Below, in pieces: positions 25,914 through 37,856 of a stretch of 39,184 nucleotides of DNA. The position numbers were made by a program, and so were the translations under genes. Within the stretch, counting starts at the first letter, position 1, and the number at the start of each line of letters is the position of its first letter. This DNA comes from Thiobacillaceae bacterium (GTDB lineage: Bacteria; Pseudomonadota; Gammaproteobacteria; Burkholderiales; Thiobacillaceae). The stretch spans positions 1-39,184 of the forward strand of contig JANWZL010000109.1 of assembly GCA_025054655.1 (NCBI GenBank). Reading direction: 5' to 3'. Below the pieces are notes generated by a model, which searched no databases, was not told the DNA's origin, and saw only the letters and a list, made by a program, of their open reading frames with translations.

Positions 25914-26738
25914 ATGAAAACCTACAGCATCCTCCTCACCGGCCTGCTGCTGTGCAACGTGCAGGCGCACGCCCTTACCCTCACGATCGACGGCAGTCTC
26001 GGCGACTGGGGCATCAACCCCGCCAACTGGCTACCCGCGGACCCGCGCATCCAGTACAAGATCGAGGACCAGACCGGTGCGGCCAGCAATTACTACCTCG
26101 GGCCGGGCTGGGGCGGCCAGGCCTATGATGCCGAGGCCCTCTACGCCGTGATCCTGTCCAATCGCCTGTACGTGGCCCTGGTCACCGGACACGACCCGCG
26201 CACGGTGCACAACCCTGCCGCCAACAGCTTTGGGGCGGGGGATTTCTTCATCGATTTCGGCAAGAACGGCAGCTACGAGCTGGCCGTCAACGTCAACCAC
26301 CGGCTGCCCAGCGGCTTCGAGACCGGCTTCGTCGAGGGTGGAGTGTATCGGGTTACCTCCCACGCCCTGGGATTGTTCAACGAGGTGGACCCTGACTATC
26401 CGGTCTCACCGGCCTACCGACCCACCTATCTGACCGCCGGTACCTACCTCGGCATGGCGCAGCTCGCCTACACCACCAGCCCGGTCACCGGCTGGGGGGC
26501 GCGGCCGAGCGATCCCCACTACATCTATGAGTGGAGCGTGGGGTTGGACCTGTTGCAGGTGGCAGGCTGGGACGGCCGGTCGGCCTTCAACATCCACTGG
26601 ACCATGAACTGCGCCAACGACACGATCTGGCTGACCTCTCCTGTGCCGCAGAGGGTGCCGGAACCGGCCACGCTCGCCCTGCTGCCGCTGGGATTGGCCG
26701 GCCTGCTGTCCCTACGGCGCCGCACGCGCCCGCTCTGA
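25914..26738 (+). CDS. PEP-CTERM sorting-domain protein
   Basis: The 274-residue exported protein has a signal peptide (about 1-21, ending VQAHA), a globular part and a C-terminal PEP-CTERM tag: VPEPATLALL, a hydrophobic helix, then RRRTR. Exosortase recognises this tag and processes the protein at the inner membrane; these proteins are linked to extracellular polysaccharide or floc formation. The mature part opens with TIDGSLGDWGINPANW and holds DFFIDFGKNGSYELAVNVN, like DOMON/CBM9-type carbohydrate-binding folds, but I assign none. The ATG at 25914 follows GGAG and the sigma-54 promoter. Its last 27 bases overlap the converging aminotransferase gene. Confidence 0.92.
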   Translation: MKTYSILLTGLLLCNVQAHALTLTIDGSLGDWGINPANWLPADPRIQYKIEDQTGAASNYYLGPGWGGQAYDAEALYAVILSNRLYVALVTGHDPRTVHNPAANSFGAGDFFIDFGKNGSYELAVNVNHRLPSGFETGFVEGGVYRVTSHALGLFNEVDPDYPVSPAYRPTYLTAGTYLGMAQLAYTTSPVTGWGARPSDPHYIYEWSVGLDLLQVAGWDGRSAFNIHWTMNCANDTIWLTSPVPQRVPEPATLALLPLGLAGLLSLRRRTRPL

Positions 26739-27893
26739 CCACGCGGCGATACGCGCGCAGGCCTCGTCCAGGCGCGCCCGGTCAGTGGTGTAGGCAAAGC
26801 GCACATAGCGGCCAGTGTCGTTGCGGCCGAAGTCGCGGCCGGGGGTGAGGGCCACCCCGGCCTCCTCCAGCAGTCGGCGCGCCAGCTCCTCCCCGTCCGC
26901 GGCCAGATCGCCCAGGCCGGCCCAGACGTAGAAGGCCCCGTCGGGCACTGTGGCGATCTCGAACCCCAGCGCACGCAGGGCGGGCAGCAGGAAGTCGCGC
27001 CGGGCCTTCAACTCCTCTTTATAGCCGTTCAGGATGGAACGCGTGCCTGCGTCAAAGGCGGCCAGTGCCGCATACTGTGCTGGCGTGGGGGCGGCGAGGA
27101 AGACGTTCTGCGCCAGCCGCTCTACCGCCGGCATGAGCCACGACGGGGCGACCAGCCAGCCCAAGCGCCAGCCGCTCATGCACCAGTATTTGGAAAAGCT
27201 GTTCACCACCAGCACGTCCTCTCCCAGCCCGACGGCGCTCGGCTCGTCCCGGTCGTAGATGAGCTCGTGGTAGATCTCGTCCACGATCAGCCAGCCGCCC
27301 CGCGCACGCACGACCTCGCGGATGGCCCGCAGTTCCGCCGCCGGGATCACCGTACCCGTGGGGTTGCCGGGATTGGCCACCAACACCCCGCGCGTGCGCG
27401 GCCCCCAGTGGCGCTCGACCAGGGCGGCGCTGAGCTGATACCGGCTAGCGGCTTCCACCGGCACGCCCACCGCCGCCACCTCCAGCAGGCGGGCGAAGTG
27501 ACGGTTGCAGGGATAACCGGGGTCGGCCAGCAGGAGCTCGTCGCCCGCATCCAACAGGGCCGCCAGCGCGAGCAACAAGGCGCCGGAGGCCCCGGGCGTG
27601 ACGGCGATGCACCCGGCATCGACCCGCAGCCCGTAGCGCTGGGTGTAGTAATCCGCGATGGCCTGGCGCAGCGGCGGCAACCCAAGGGCAGGGGTGTAGC
27701 GGGTGCGGCCGGCCGCGAGCGCCTGCTGCCCCGCCTTGACGATGGGCTCGGGGGTGGGGAAGTCGGGTTCGCCCACCTCCAGGTGGATGACGTCACGGCC
27801 GCGCGCCTGCAGCTCCTGCGCCCGCGCCAGGATCTGCATGACGCGGAAGGGTTCGATGGCCTTGGCGCGTGAGGCCACGGTGGCCTCTGTCAC
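26712..27893 (-). CDS. PLP-dependent aminotransferase, class I/II
   Basis: The 393-residue enzyme is a fold-type I aminotransferase. Seen are the N-terminal VIHLEVGEPDFPTPEPI, the ANPGNPTGTVI segment, the DEIYHELIY segment with the cofactor-contacting Asp and Tyr, and the lysine in NSFSKYWCMSGWRLGW that forms the aldimine. C-terminal RFAYTTD contains the carboxylate-binding arginine. It resembles aspartate/aromatic-type transaminases; the amino donor cannot be fixed from sequence. Its start overlaps the thioredoxin stop by 4 bases, placing it last in the mtfA-thioredoxin-aminotransferase run. Confidence 0.92.
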   Translation of the reverse strand: MTEATVASRAKAIEPFRVMQILARAQELQARGRDVIHLEVGEPDFPTPEPIVKAGQQALAAGRTRYTPALGLPPLRQAIADYYTQRYGLRVDAGCIAVTPGASGALLLALAALLDAGDELLLADPGYPCNRHFARLLEVAAVGVPVEAASRYQLSAALVERHWGPRTRGVLVANPGNPTGTVIPAAELRAIREVVRARGGWLIVDEIYHELIYDRDEPSAVGLGEDVLVVNSFSKYWCMSGWRLGWLVAPSWLMPAVERLAQNVFLAAPTPAQYAALAAFDAGTRSILNGYKEELKARRDFLLPALRALGFEIATVPDGAFYVWAGLGDLAADGEELARRLLEEAGVALTPGRDFGRNDTGRYVRFAYTTDRARLDEACARIAAWSERARAAP

Positions 27894-28270
27894 AGATGGG
27901 CCTCGATGAACTGGCGCACGAAGTGCTCAGGCCGGGCACTGTGGAAACGGGCGCGCTCCTCACCGTCCTTGAACAGCAAAACGGTGGGGAAACCGCGGCA
28001 GCCGTAGCGGCCGGCCAGCTTCATGTTCTCGCCCGCGTCCACCTCCACCTTGGCCAACCGCACGCGCCCGTCGTAAGCGGGCACCACGCGCGCCAGCACA
28101 GGCGAGAGGGCATGGCAGGGGCCGCACCAGTCGGCCCAGAAGTCCACCAGGACGATGTGGCTGTGCGAGGCCTCGATCACGTCGCGCTGAAAGTGATTCA
28201 GATCGGTGTCGAAGATGCAACGGTCGCACACCGTGCGCTCGTGCGCGCGGTCATGGTGTTGCCAGGTCAT
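27890..28270 (-). CDS. Thioredoxin with an N-terminal CxxC
   Basis: The 126-residue product has the thioredoxin active site WADWCGPCHALSP (Cys49, Cys52) and the cis-proline segment GFPTVLLF. An N-terminal extension holds another pair, CDRC (Cys15, Cys18), recalling the zinc-binding extension of TrxC (thioredoxin 2), but with one pair rather than two. The ATG at 28270 was chosen because AGGAG lies 10 bases upstream; the GTG at 28279 lies too close to that site. It overlaps mtfA by 20 bases and the aminotransferase by 4, so all three are probably one transcript. Confidence 0.88.
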   Translation of the reverse strand: MTWQHHDRAHERTVCDRCIFDTDLNHFQRDVIEASHSHIVLVDFWADWCGPCHALSPVLARVVPAYDGRVRLAKVEVDAGENMKLAGRYGCRGFPTVLLFKDGEERARFHSARPEHFVRQFIEAHL

Positions 28271-29039
28271 GATGGGCACGCTCCTGTCTGCGTAAGGGAT
28301 CCTGCCGGAAATAACGCCGCAGCTGCTCGTATACGGCCGGATAGGCGGCGGCGAGCGGCTGCGGCCACTCGAAGAAGTACTCCGTCAGCACGGCGAAGAA
28401 CTCGGCCGGGCTCTCGGCGGCATAGGGGTCGATGTCGCCCGTCTCGCCCGCATCTATCCGGCGGCAGAAGTCGTCATAGGCGGCGCTGAAGGCGGCCGCC
28501 CAGGCTTGCACGCGCATATCGGCCGGCAGCCGCGGCAGCCCGTCCACCGCCCCGTTCATCATGTCCAGCTTGTGCGCGAACTCGTGAATGACCACGTTGT
28601 AGCCCTCGCCGCCGCCACTGGCGGCCACGTCCTCCCAGGACAACACCATGGGGCCGCCCTCCATCGCTTCGCCGGCGCGGATGTGGCGCATGTGGTGCAC
28701 CACGCCGGCCTCGTCCACCTCGTCGGCCTCGTGCACGAACTCGGCCGGATAGACCACGATCTCGCGCCAATCGCCGTAGGCCTTCGGGCCCAGCTCCAAC
28801 ACCGGCAACGCCGCGAAGGCGGCGATCAGCGTGGCCATGTCGTCGCTCACCTCGGTCCCGGCAGCACCGCTAAAGGTCTTGCCGGTCAGGATGGCCACGG
28901 CATGTGTCCGTAGTCGGGCGATCTCCGCCGCGGTCAGTCCGGCGAACACGGGCAGGTCCAGCGCCTCGCTCCAGGCAGCCTCGTCGAGTTGCGGGCGTCT
29001 GCGCCCATGCAGAAGAGTCAACCAGCCATTCACGCGCAC
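28251..29039 (-). CDS. mtfA: Zinc peptidase MtfA (M90 family)
   Basis: The 262-residue product closely follows E. coli MtfA in length and motifs: LPVLELG, VVYPAEFV, the zinc motif HEFAHKLD (His152, Glu153, His156), DPYAAESPAEFFAVLTEYFF with the third ligand, and the closing RRYFRQDPLRR. In E. coli, MtfA is an aminopeptidase that binds the repressor Mlc and thereby affects glucose uptake; whether Mlc exists here is unknown. The start is GTG at 29039, the longest frame, with only a weak ribosome site (GCAGGTCG), so the start is uncertain. Confidence 0.92.
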   Translation of the reverse strand: MRVNGWLTLLHGRRRPQLDEAAWSEALDLPVFAGLTAAEIARLRTHAVAILTGKTFSGAAGTEVSDDMATLIAAFAALPVLELGPKAYGDWREIVVYPAEFVHEADEVDEAGVVHHMRHIRAGEAMEGGPMVLSWEDVAASGGGEGYNVVIHEFAHKLDMMNGAVDGLPRLPADMRVQAWAAAFSAAYDDFCRRIDAGETGDIDPYAAESPAEFFAVLTEYFFEWPQPLAAAYPAVYEQLRRYFRQDPLRRQERAHHDLATP

Positions 29040-29150
29040 CGACCTGCGTCCCCGTTGCGCCTTCGCATCGCCCCACCCGCGTGCGCATCGCCGCCGCCCG
29101 CGCGTATGGCCCTGTCCCGGCGCCGCAAGGGTCCCGAGGTGAAAGGCGGC

Positions 29151-29159
29151 ATTTTAGCA
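29151..29159 (-). promoter_or_regulatory. Possible extended -10 promoter of mtfA
   Basis: On the minus strand TGCTAAAAT is an extended -10 (TG-N plus TAAAAT, five of six), with no good -35. Transcription would begin near 29145, about 105 bases before mtfA. The rest of the 211-base divergent gap (29040-29250) holds no gene; TACACT at 29211-29216 is a weak -10 candidate for the plus-strand gene. Confidence 0.4.
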
Positions 29160-29250
29160 CTTCCGTCCTGGCGTCCCCTGCGCCCTCTGTCCAGCGCAGG
29201 CGGCGAGTCGTACACTAGCGCCAACCGTCCTCTCAACTGCATCTGCCGCC

Positions 29251-31113
29251 ATGCATCGCGCCCTCGTTCTGGTGGCCTTCTTGGCGCCCATGCTCGCCCT
29301 TGCCCAGGACTGGCTCTACTTGACCTATCCCGGCGACACCTTCACCAGCATAGGCAAGCGGTATCTGAAGGACTGGCGCGACTGGTCCCAGGTGATGCGG
29401 CACAATCGGATCGCCTCCGACCGTGTACTGCCGGCCAATACCCGCATCCGCATCCCGGTGGCGCTCATGCGCACCCAGCCCGCCCCGGCGGTGGTCACCC
29501 ACGTGGCCGGCAACGTGCGGGTGCGCTCGGCCGATGGGGCCTTCCGGCCGCTCGCGGAGGGCGACCGTCTCAGCGGCGGCGAGACCGTTGTCACCGGGCC
29601 GCGCAGCTTCGCCAGCATCAGGTTGGCCGACGGCTCCACGATCAACCAGCCGCCCAGCTCGCGCCTCGCCTTTGAGCGGCTGGCCGCCTATGGCGACACG
29701 GGCATGGTGGCGACCACACTCGACCTGCAGGAGGGGCGCCTGGAGGCCAGGGCGGCGCCGCAGCTGGCCCCCGCCGGTGGCATGCAGGTGAAGACCCCGG
29801 TGGCCGTGGCCGGGTTGCGTGGCACCGAATTCCGCCTCAACCTCGGCGAGGATGGCAAGACCCTGCGCGGCGAGGTCCTTACGGGGGCGGTGGCGGTGGC
29901 GGCGCAGCGGCGCGAGGTGGTGCTCAACGCCGGTCAGGGTACGCTGACCCAGGCCGGCAGCCCGCCGCAGCCGGCCCGTGCCCTGCTGCCGCCGCCCGAT
30001 GCACAAGGATTGCCCACCCGCATCGAGACCCTGCCCATCCGCTTCGCCTGGACGGCCACAGCGCCGGCCCGAGCCTGGCGCGTCCAGATCGCCGCCGATG
30101 CGCAATTCACCCGCGTACTACTGGAGGAGCTAACCGAAAGACCCGAAATCCACTGGGAGCATGCACTGCCCGATGGGAGCTATGTCTTGCGTCTGCGGGC
30201 GGTGGATGCCGACGGACTGGAGGGCCGCAACCGCGATCATCCCTTCGAGCTCGACCTGCGACCGCTACCGCCGATCCCGAGCGCGCCGGCACCAGGTAGT
30301 CGCAGCCATGACGGCGAGGTCCGCTTCGCCTGGGCAATGCCGGAAGAGGCGCAAGGTTTCCTCCTGCAGGTCGCCCCGGTGGCCGATTTCAGCCGCGAGG
30401 TGCAGGAGTCGAGGCTGCCAGCGGTGAACAGCCATGCGCAGCGTTTCCTGCCCGGTATCTGGCACTGGCGCATGGCCAGCCTGGACGAGCGCGGCAGGCA
30501 ACGCGCCTGGGGCCCGGTACAGAGCTTCGAGGTGCGGCCCCTGCCCGAGGCGCCGCCGCTTGGCGAGGCGCGGATCGAGGCGGGCCGCGTGTGGCTCAAC
30601 TGGCTGCCCGTGGCCGGTGCCGTGCACTACGAGCTGGAGCTGGCCAAGGATGCGGATTTCACGTCCCCGCTGCAGCGGCAAAGGCTCGACACCACTCGGG
30701 CCGGCCTGGAACTCAAGCCCGGCAGGTACTTCTGGCGGGTGCGCGCGCTGGAGGCCGACGGTCAGGCCGGCACCCCCAGCCGCGCCAGCCCCGTCGTACT
30801 GCCGCCAGCGGCACCCTCGGCGCTGCAGGCCCGCATCGAAGGCAACGATCTCATCCTGCACTGGCAAGGTGAGGCCGTAAGCTACCGTGTGGAGCTGGCT
30901 GCCGACGCCGCCTTCAGCCGCATCGTGCAACGCGCCGACAGCGCCGTGGCCCAGGCCCGCCTACCCAGGCCGGAGCCAGGCCACTACTGGCTGCGCGTGG
31001 TGGCGGTGGGCGACGACGCGGTGGAGAGCACGCCCAGCGCGCCGCTTGCGCTCGAGGTGCGCCGTCTGGTGCCGTGGTGGATGTTGCCCTTTTTCATGCT
31101 CCCTTTCATCTGA
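29251..31113 (+). CDS. Secreted LysM/FecR-domain protein with fibronectin-like repeats
   Basis: The 620-residue product has a signal peptide (about 1-18, ending LALAQ). A LysM-like domain follows (about 22-72, YPGDTFTSIGKRYLKDW to ANTRIRIP), then a FecR domain (about 85-235, GNVRVRSADGAFRPL, ADGSTINQPPSSR, VAVAGLRGTEFRL). After it come at least three or four fibronectin-III-like units (about 255-610). Each has the pattern FAWTATAPARAWRVQIA / LRAVDADGLEG. The end (WWMLPFFMLPFI) is short and hydrophobic but too short to be a sure anchor. LysM suggests peptidoglycan binding. In related bacteria such proteins often sit beside CHASE2-type cyclases; the cyclase here is 18 kb away, so no link is shown. 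Confidence 0.88.
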   Translation: MHRALVLVAFLAPMLALAQDWLYLTYPGDTFTSIGKRYLKDWRDWSQVMRHNRIASDRVLPANTRIRIPVALMRTQPAPAVVTHVAGNVRVRSADGAFRPLAEGDRLSGGETVVTGPRSFASIRLADGSTINQPPSSRLAFERLAAYGDTGMVATTLDLQEGRLEARAAPQLAPAGGMQVKTPVAVAGLRGTEFRLNLGEDGKTLRGEVLTGAVAVAAQRREVVLNAGQGTLTQAGSPPQPARALLPPPDAQGLPTRIETLPIRFAWTATAPARAWRVQIAADAQFTRVLLEELTERPEIHWEHALPDGSYVLRLRAVDADGLEGRNRDHPFELDLRPLPPIPSAPAPGSRSHDGEVRFAWAMPEEAQGFLLQVAPVADFSREVQESRLPAVNSHAQRFLPGIWHWRMASLDERGRQRAWGPVQSFEVRPLPEAPPLGEARIEAGRVWLNWLPVAGAVHYELELAKDADFTSPLQRQRLDTTRAGLELKPGRYFWRVRALEADGQAGTPSRASPVVLPPAAPSALQARIEGNDLILHWQGEAVSYRVELAADAAFSRIVQRADSAVAQARLPRPEPGHYWLRVVAVGDDAVESTPSAPLALEVRRLVPWWMLPFFMLPFI

Positions 31114-31114
31114 T

Positions 31115-34100
31115 TCAGCCCAGCCACGCCCGCGCATTGCGGAACAGCCGCATCCAGGGCCCCTCCTCGCCCCAGCCCTCGGGCCGCCAGGAGTATTGCA
31201 CGCTGCGAAACAGCCGCTCGGGGTGGGGCATGAGGATGGTGAAGCGGCCATCGGGGGTAGTGAGCCCCGTGATGCCGCGCGGCGAGCCGTTGGGGTTGGC
31301 GGGGTAGCGCTCGGTCACCCGCCCGCGGTTGTCCACGTAGCGCAGGCACACCCGCGCCCGACGCTGCTGGGCGGGCGTATCGAACACCGCGCGCCCCTCG
31401 CCGTGCGCCACCACGATGGGCAGGCGGCTGCCGGCCATGCCGGTGAAGAGGATAGAGGGGTTGTCGGGCACCTCCACCATCACCAGCCGGGCCTCGAATT
31501 GCTCCGACAGATTGCGCTCGAAGCGGGGCCAATCCTCGGCCCCGGGTATGAGCGTCTTGAGCCGGGCCAGCATCTGGCAGCCGTTGCACACCCCCAGGGC
31601 GAAGGTGTCGGGGCGGTGGAAGAAGGCGGCAAACTGCTCGCGCGCGCGCGCATGGTGCAGGATGGTGGCGGCCCAGCCGCCACCCGCACCCAGGACGTCG
31701 CCGTAGCTGAAGCCGCCGCAGGCAGCCAGGCCGTTGAACTCGGTAAGTCGCACGCGTCCTGCGAGGATGTCGCTCATGTGCACGTCCACCGCGGTGAAGC
31801 CCGCCAGGTCGAAGGCGGCGGCCATCTCCAGCTGACCGTTCACGCCCTGCTCGCGCAAGATGGCCACCCGCGGCCGGGCCGTGGCCTTTCTCACATAAGG
31901 CGCGGCCACGTCCTCGCCCGGGTCGAAGGTCAACCTGGCGTGCAGGCCCGGGTCGCGCGCATCGTGCAGGGCCTCATACTCCTGATCGGCGCAGGCGGGG
32001 TTGTCCCTGAGCCGCTGCATGCGCCAGGAGGTCTCCCACCAGGCGGCGAGCAGGTCCACCCGCGCCTCGTCGAACACCGGCCGGCCCTCGCGCAGGATGC
32101 GGATGCGGTCGCGGCGGTTGAGGCTACCGATGACGTAGAACTCGTCGCGCAGGCCCGCCTCGATGAAGGCCTGCAGGACATGGGCGGTATCACGCCGCCG
32201 CACCTGCAGCACCGCCCCCAGCTCCTCGTTGAACAGGATGCCGAACAGCCGGCTGGTATAGGGCTCGTGCGGCTCGGGGGCGTCCTCCACGCTGAGGCGG
32301 ATGTCCTCGTGCAGCCGGTGGTAGCGCAGCTCGTCCACGTCCACGTCGATGCCCGTGCGGCCGGCGAAGGCCATCTCGCACAGGGTGACGAACAGGCCGC
32401 CGTCGGAACGGTCGTGGTAGGCGAGGATCCGGCCCTCGGCGTTGAGCCGCTGCAGCGTGGCGAAGAAGGCGATCAGGCGCTGCGGCACGTCCACGTCCGG
32501 GCAGGCGTCGCCCAGCGCGCCATGGACCTGGGCGAGGATGCTGCCGCCCAGCCGGTTGTTGCCCTCGCCCAGGTCGATCAGGATCAGGTCGGTCTCGCCG
32601 CAGTCGGTGCGCAGCTGCGGCGTGAGGGTGGCACGGGCGTCCGGTGTGGGGGCGAAGGCGGAGACGATCAGCGACAGCGGCGCGGTGACCATCTTCTGCC
32701 GACCCTCCTCCTGCCAGGTGGTGCGCATGGACAGGGAGTCCTTGCCCACCGGTATGCTCACCCCCAGCGCGATGCAGAACTCGCTCACCGCCCGTACCGT
32801 GTCGTACAGGGCGGCGTCCTCACCGGGGTGTCCCGCCGCCGCCATCCAGTTGGCCGACAGCCGGATATCGGTGAGGCGTTCGATACGGGCGGCGGCCAGG
32901 TTCATGATCGCCTCGGCCACCGCCATGCGGCCTGAGGCCGCGGGGTGGATCAGGGCGAGCGGCGTGCGTTCGCCCAAGGCCATCGCCTCGCCGGCATAAG
33001 TGGCGTGCCCCAGGGTGGTCACGGCGCAGTCGGCCACCGGCATCTGCCAAGGGCCCACCATCTGGTCGCGCGCCGTGTAGCCGCCCACGGTGCGATCGCC
33101 GATGGTGATGAGGAAGGTCTTGGCCGCCACGGTGGGGTGTCTGAGCACGCGATAACAGGCCTCCTTGAGCTCCAGGCCCTCGGCGCTGAAGGGCGTGAGC
33201 CGCGGCCGCAGGCGCTCGGCGTTGCGCGTCATGCGCGGCGGCTTGCCCAGCAGCACCGCCAGTTCCATATCCACCGGCCGGTTGCCGAAGAGCCGGTCGG
33301 TCACCGTCAGCCGACCGTCCGCGGTGGCCTCCCCCACCACGGCAAAAGGGCAGCGCTCGCGCGCGCAGAGGGCGGCGAAACGCTCCAGGTGCTGCGGGGC
33401 GATGGCCAGCACATAGCGCTCCTGCGCTTCGTTGCACCAGATCTCGCGCGGGCTCATGCCCGGCTCCTCGATCGGGATGTCGCGCAGCTCGAAGCGCCCG
33501 CCCAGGCCCGCCCCGTGCGCCAGTTCCGGTAGCGCATTGGACAGGCCGCCAGCGCCCACGTCGTGGATGGACAGGATGGGGTTGTCCGCCCCCAGCGCCC
33601 AGCAGCGGTCGATCACCTCCTGGGCGCGGCGCTGCATCTCGGGGTTGCCGCGTTGCACCGAGTCGAAGTCGAGCGCCTCGGCGTTCACCCCGGCGGCGAG
33701 GCTGGAGGCCGCCCCCCCACCCAGGCCGATCAGCAGCCCGGGGCCGCCCAGCTGAACAAACAGCGTGCCGGCGGGGAAACGCTGCTTGTCGATGTGCAGC
33801 GCACGGATGTTGCCGATGCCGCCGGCCAGCATGATGGGTTTGTGGTAGCCGCGCACCTGGCCGTCCGGGGTGTGCAGCTCGAAGTCGCGGAAATAGCCGG
33901 CCAGATTGGGCCGGCCGAACTCGTTGTTGAAGGCCGCCGCACCGATGGGTCCCTCCAGCATGATGGCCAGCGCCGAGGCGATGCGGTCGGGCCGGCCGTA
34001 ATCCTCGGCCTCCCACGGCCGCAGGGCATCGGGGATGCGCAGATGGGAGACGGAAAAGCCGGTCAGCGCCGCCTTGGGCCGCGCCCCCCGTCCAGTCGCC

Positions 34101-35053
34101 CCTTCGTCGCGGATCTCGCCGCCCGCGCCGGTGGCCGCACCGGGGAAGGGGGAGATGGCGGTGGGGTGGTTGTGGGTCTCCACCTTCATGAGGATGTGGG
34201 TGGGCTCAACATGCCAGCGGTACACCCCATCGGCATCGACGAAGAAGCGCTCGATCTGCCGCCCCTCGATCACCGCCGCGTTGTCGGCGTAGGCGCTGAG
34301 CGTGCCCTGCGGGCGCGCCGCATGGGTGCGGCGGATGAGGTCGAACAGGCTCACGGACTGCGGCTCGCCGTCGATCACCCAGGCGGCGTTGAAGATCTTG
34401 TGCCGGCAGTGCTCGGAATTGGCCTGGGCGAACATCATCAGCTCCACGTCCGTGGGGTTGCGGCCGGCGCGCTGGAAGTGCGCATACAGATAATCGATCT
34501 CGTCCTCCGATAGCGCCAGACCCCATTCGGCATTGGCGGCCGCGAGCGCCTCCCGGCCCCCGGCGAGGATGTCCACCGTCGCCAGGGGTTGCGCCGGATA
34601 ATGGGTGAACAGCTGCGTGGCCTGCCGCTCGTCCCACAGCACGCTCTCGGTCATGCGGTCGTGCAACAGGGCGGCCGCCGCGTGCAGCACCGCTGGATCC
34701 AGGCGGGCATTGCGCGCACCCCGCAACTGCCAAGCCACGCCCCGCTCGATGCGGCGCACGCCGCTCAGCCCGCAGTTGCGGGCGATGTCGGTCGCCTTGG
34801 ACGACCAAGGCGAGACCGTACCCAGGCGCGGGGTGACGAGCAAGGCTTGCTCCTGCGGTGGATGCGCCTCGGCGTGTAGCAGCCTGGCGAGGAGGTCCAC
34901 TTCGCGAGCGGCGAGCCCCGCTTCGAGCTCGACGAAGTAGCGTAGCTGCGCCTCGATGTGTCGCACCCCCAGCGGCTGCAACCGCTCCAACAGCTTGCTC
35001 AGGCGGAAGTCGGACAGCGCGGGGCCGCCGCGGAGGAAAAGGATTTCGGGCAT
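31115..35053 (-). CDS. purL: Phosphoribosylformylglycinamidine synthase
   Basis: This single-chain enzyme makes formylglycinamidine ribonucleotide from its amide, glutamine and ATP, the fourth step of purine synthesis. At 1312 residues it is the large proteobacterial type. In order: N-terminal PurS-like domain, linker, two AIR-synthetase-like halves ([24 protein letters not shown] near 320 and the PVGKDSLSM segment), and a class I glutaminase with Cys in GVCNGCQML and the closing MPHPER (His and Glu). The ATG at 35053 gives [10 protein letters not shown]; the longer frame overlaps clpB. The clpB terminator lies just upstream, so purL needs its own promoter, which I could not fix. Confidence 0.97.
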   Translation of the reverse strand: MPEILFLRGGPALSDFRLSKLLERLQPLGVRHIEAQLRYFVELEAGLAAREVDLLARLLHAEAHPPQEQALLVTPRLGTVSPWSSKATDIARNCGLSGVRRIERGVAWQLRGARNARLDPAVLHAAAALLHDRMTESVLWDERQATQLFTHYPAQPLATVDILAGGREALAAANAEWGLALSEDEIDYLYAHFQRAGRNPTDVELMMFAQANSEHCRHKIFNAAWVIDGEPQSVSLFDLIRRTHAARPQGTLSAYADNAAVIEGRQIERFFVDADGVYRWHVEPTHILMKVETHNHPTAISPFPGAATGAGGEIRDEGATGRGARPKAALTGFSVSHLRIPDALRPWEAEDYGRPDRIASALAIMLEGPIGAAAFNNEFGRPNLAGYFRDFELHTPDGQVRGYHKPIMLAGGIGNIRALHIDKQRFPAGTLFVQLGGPGLLIGLGGGAASSLAAGVNAEALDFDSVQRGNPEMQRRAQEVIDRCWALGADNPILSIHDVGAGGLSNALPELAHGAGLGGRFELRDIPIEEPGMSPREIWCNEAQERYVLAIAPQHLERFAALCARERCPFAVVGEATADGRLTVTDRLFGNRPVDMELAVLLGKPPRMTRNAERLRPRLTPFSAEGLELKEACYRVLRHPTVAAKTFLITIGDRTVGGYTARDQMVGPWQMPVADCAVTTLGHATYAGEAMALGERTPLALIHPAASGRMAVAEAIMNLAAARIERLTDIRLSANWMAAAGHPGEDAALYDTVRAVSEFCIALGVSIPVGKDSLSMRTTWQEEGRQKMVTAPLSLIVSAFAPTPDARATLTPQLRTDCGETDLILIDLGEGNNRLGGSILAQVHGALGDACPDVDVPQRLIAFFATLQRLNAEGRILAYHDRSDGGLFVTLCEMAFAGRTGIDVDVDELRYHRLHEDIRLSVEDAPEPHEPYTSRLFGILFNEELGAVLQVRRRDTAHVLQAFIEAGLRDEFYVIGSLNRRDRIRILREGRPVFDEARVDLLAAWWETSWRMQRLRDNPACADQEYEALHDARDPGLHARLTFDPGEDVAAPYVRKATARPRVAILREQGVNGQLEMAAAFDLAGFTAVDVHMSDILAGRVRLTEFNGLAACGGFSYGDVLGAGGGWAATILHHARAREQFAAFFHRPDTFALGVCNGCQMLARLKTLIPGAEDWPRFERNLSEQFEARLVMVEVPDNPSILFTGMAGSRLPIVVAHGEGRAVFDTPAQQRRARVCLRYVDNRGRVTERYPANPNGSPRGITGLTTPDGRFTILMPHPERLFRSVQYSWRPEGWGEEGPWMRLFRNARAWLG

Positions 35054-35082
35054 ATGAGACTCTCGGCGCATGAGACGATTTG

Positions 35083-35117
35083 GATTGTAAAGAAAAAGGC
35101 CCCGCGTACGCGGGGCC
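35083..35117 (-). terminator. Rho-independent terminator after clpB
   Basis: A perfect 20-bp palindrome, GGCCCCGCGTACGCGGGGCC (35098-35117), is followed on the minus strand by TTTTTCTTTA. It lies 31 bases past the clpB stop and ends that transcript ahead of purL. Confidence 0.93.
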
Positions 35118-35148
35118 TGTTCGGGTCCGAAGCGGGCCGCGGCGACGT

Positions 35149-37746
<2,598 letters not shown>

Positions 37747-37782
37747 GATCGACTCTTCCTTAGGATGATCACTCGTCTGCAA

Positions 37783-37810
37783 AGGTGGGGTGGTGTATCC
37801 CCGTTTCAAG
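37783..37810 (-). promoter_or_regulatory. Sigma-32 heat-shock promoter of clpB
   Basis: On the minus strand CTTGAAA (37804-37810) and CCCCACCT (37783-37790) are 13 bases apart, matching the sigma-32 pattern CTTGAAA-N11-16-CCCCATNT. Transcription would start near 37776, about 30 bases before clpB. Confidence 0.8.
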
Positions 37811-37856
37811 GGAGGGTTATACTGACAGCGTCCCTTCATCCCCTGTATAGCCGATC

